In this document: positions 6,157 to 6,205 of the stretch, piece after piece
Layout of the letters: each line of letters opens with the position of its first letter
Position numbering within the stretch: position 1 is the first letter of the stretch
Origin: an uncultured Janibacter sp.
Lineage (GTDB): Bacteria; Actinomycetota; Actinomycetes; Actinomycetales; Dermatophilaceae
Length of the DNA stretch: 6,205 bases
Direction: 5' to 3'
Assembly: GCA_946222495.1 (NCBI GenBank)
Contig: CAMICF010000181.1
Location: 1-6,205 of the forward strand
Notes under the pieces: model-generated
Told to the model about the DNA's origin: nothing
Databases searched by the model: none
What the model saw: the letters and a program-made list of their open reading frames with translations, nothing else
Made by a program: the position numbers and the translations under genes

Positions 6157-6205
6157 GTGTTGCGGTGCATGAGGTTGGTGACACGGGGTCGGGTGTAGGG
6201 CGGGC
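6153..6205 (-). CDS. C-terminal end of an unidentified minus-strand gene (partial)
   Basis: Read on the minus strand, the last bases of the window give an open frame of 16 codons ending in TAG at 6155-6153, with the C-terminus PPYTRPRVTNLMHRNT. Fourteen of the sixteen codons end in G or C, as in the proven genes here, and the other frames do not explain the segment. The 5' part lies beyond the window, so no family can be assigned. The gene is convergent with phoD, and the two stop codons overlap in the palindrome CTAG. Confidence 0.5.
   Translation of the reverse strand, partial: PPYTRPRVTNLMHRNT

Overview
The window is a GC-rich stretch of an actinobacterial chromosome. Third codon positions are almost always G or C, GTG starts are common, and long antisense shadow ORFs lie opposite every gene. 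The protein families (CzcO-like monooxygenase with an extra N-terminal domain, GAF plus winged-helix regulator, EntS-like MFS exporter, Tat-exported PhoD) and the heavy use of CTC/GTC codons suggest a high-GC member of the Micrococcales. That placement is an impression, not a result. I see no mobile element, CRISPR array, tRNA or rRNA.

Layout. Positions 1-60 hold a strong hairpin that probably ends transcription of the first gene. Positions 61-1893 (minus) encode a 610-residue flavin-dependent monooxygenase with an N-terminal NTF2/SnoaL-like domain. A short divergent control region follows, with two candidate operator elements. Positions 2017-3192 (plus; possible alternative start 1948) encode a regulator that has the GAF sensor half of AcoR-type activators but no AAA+ sigma-54 domain; it ends in a winged helix instead. 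Thirty bases later an MFS exporter runs from 3223 to 4500 (plus). A 78-base gap before the next gene contains 11-base-phased TTCA-type repeats resembling a PhoP (PHO) box. Positions 4579-6156 (plus) encode PhoD alkaline phosphatase/phosphodiesterase with a Tat signal peptide. At the right edge the last codons of a minus-strand gene can be read; its stop overlaps the phoD stop in a shared CTAG.

How the parts may work together. The monooxygenase and the GAF regulator form a divergent pair of the usual 'catabolic enzyme plus sensor of its substrate' type. The exporter directly behind the regulator may belong to the same response, for example by removing substrate or product. phoD is probably a separate phosphate-starvation unit. 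No wholly new system is evident. The items most worth following up are the regulator-monooxygenase-exporter module, whose substrate is unknown, and the candidate PHO box.
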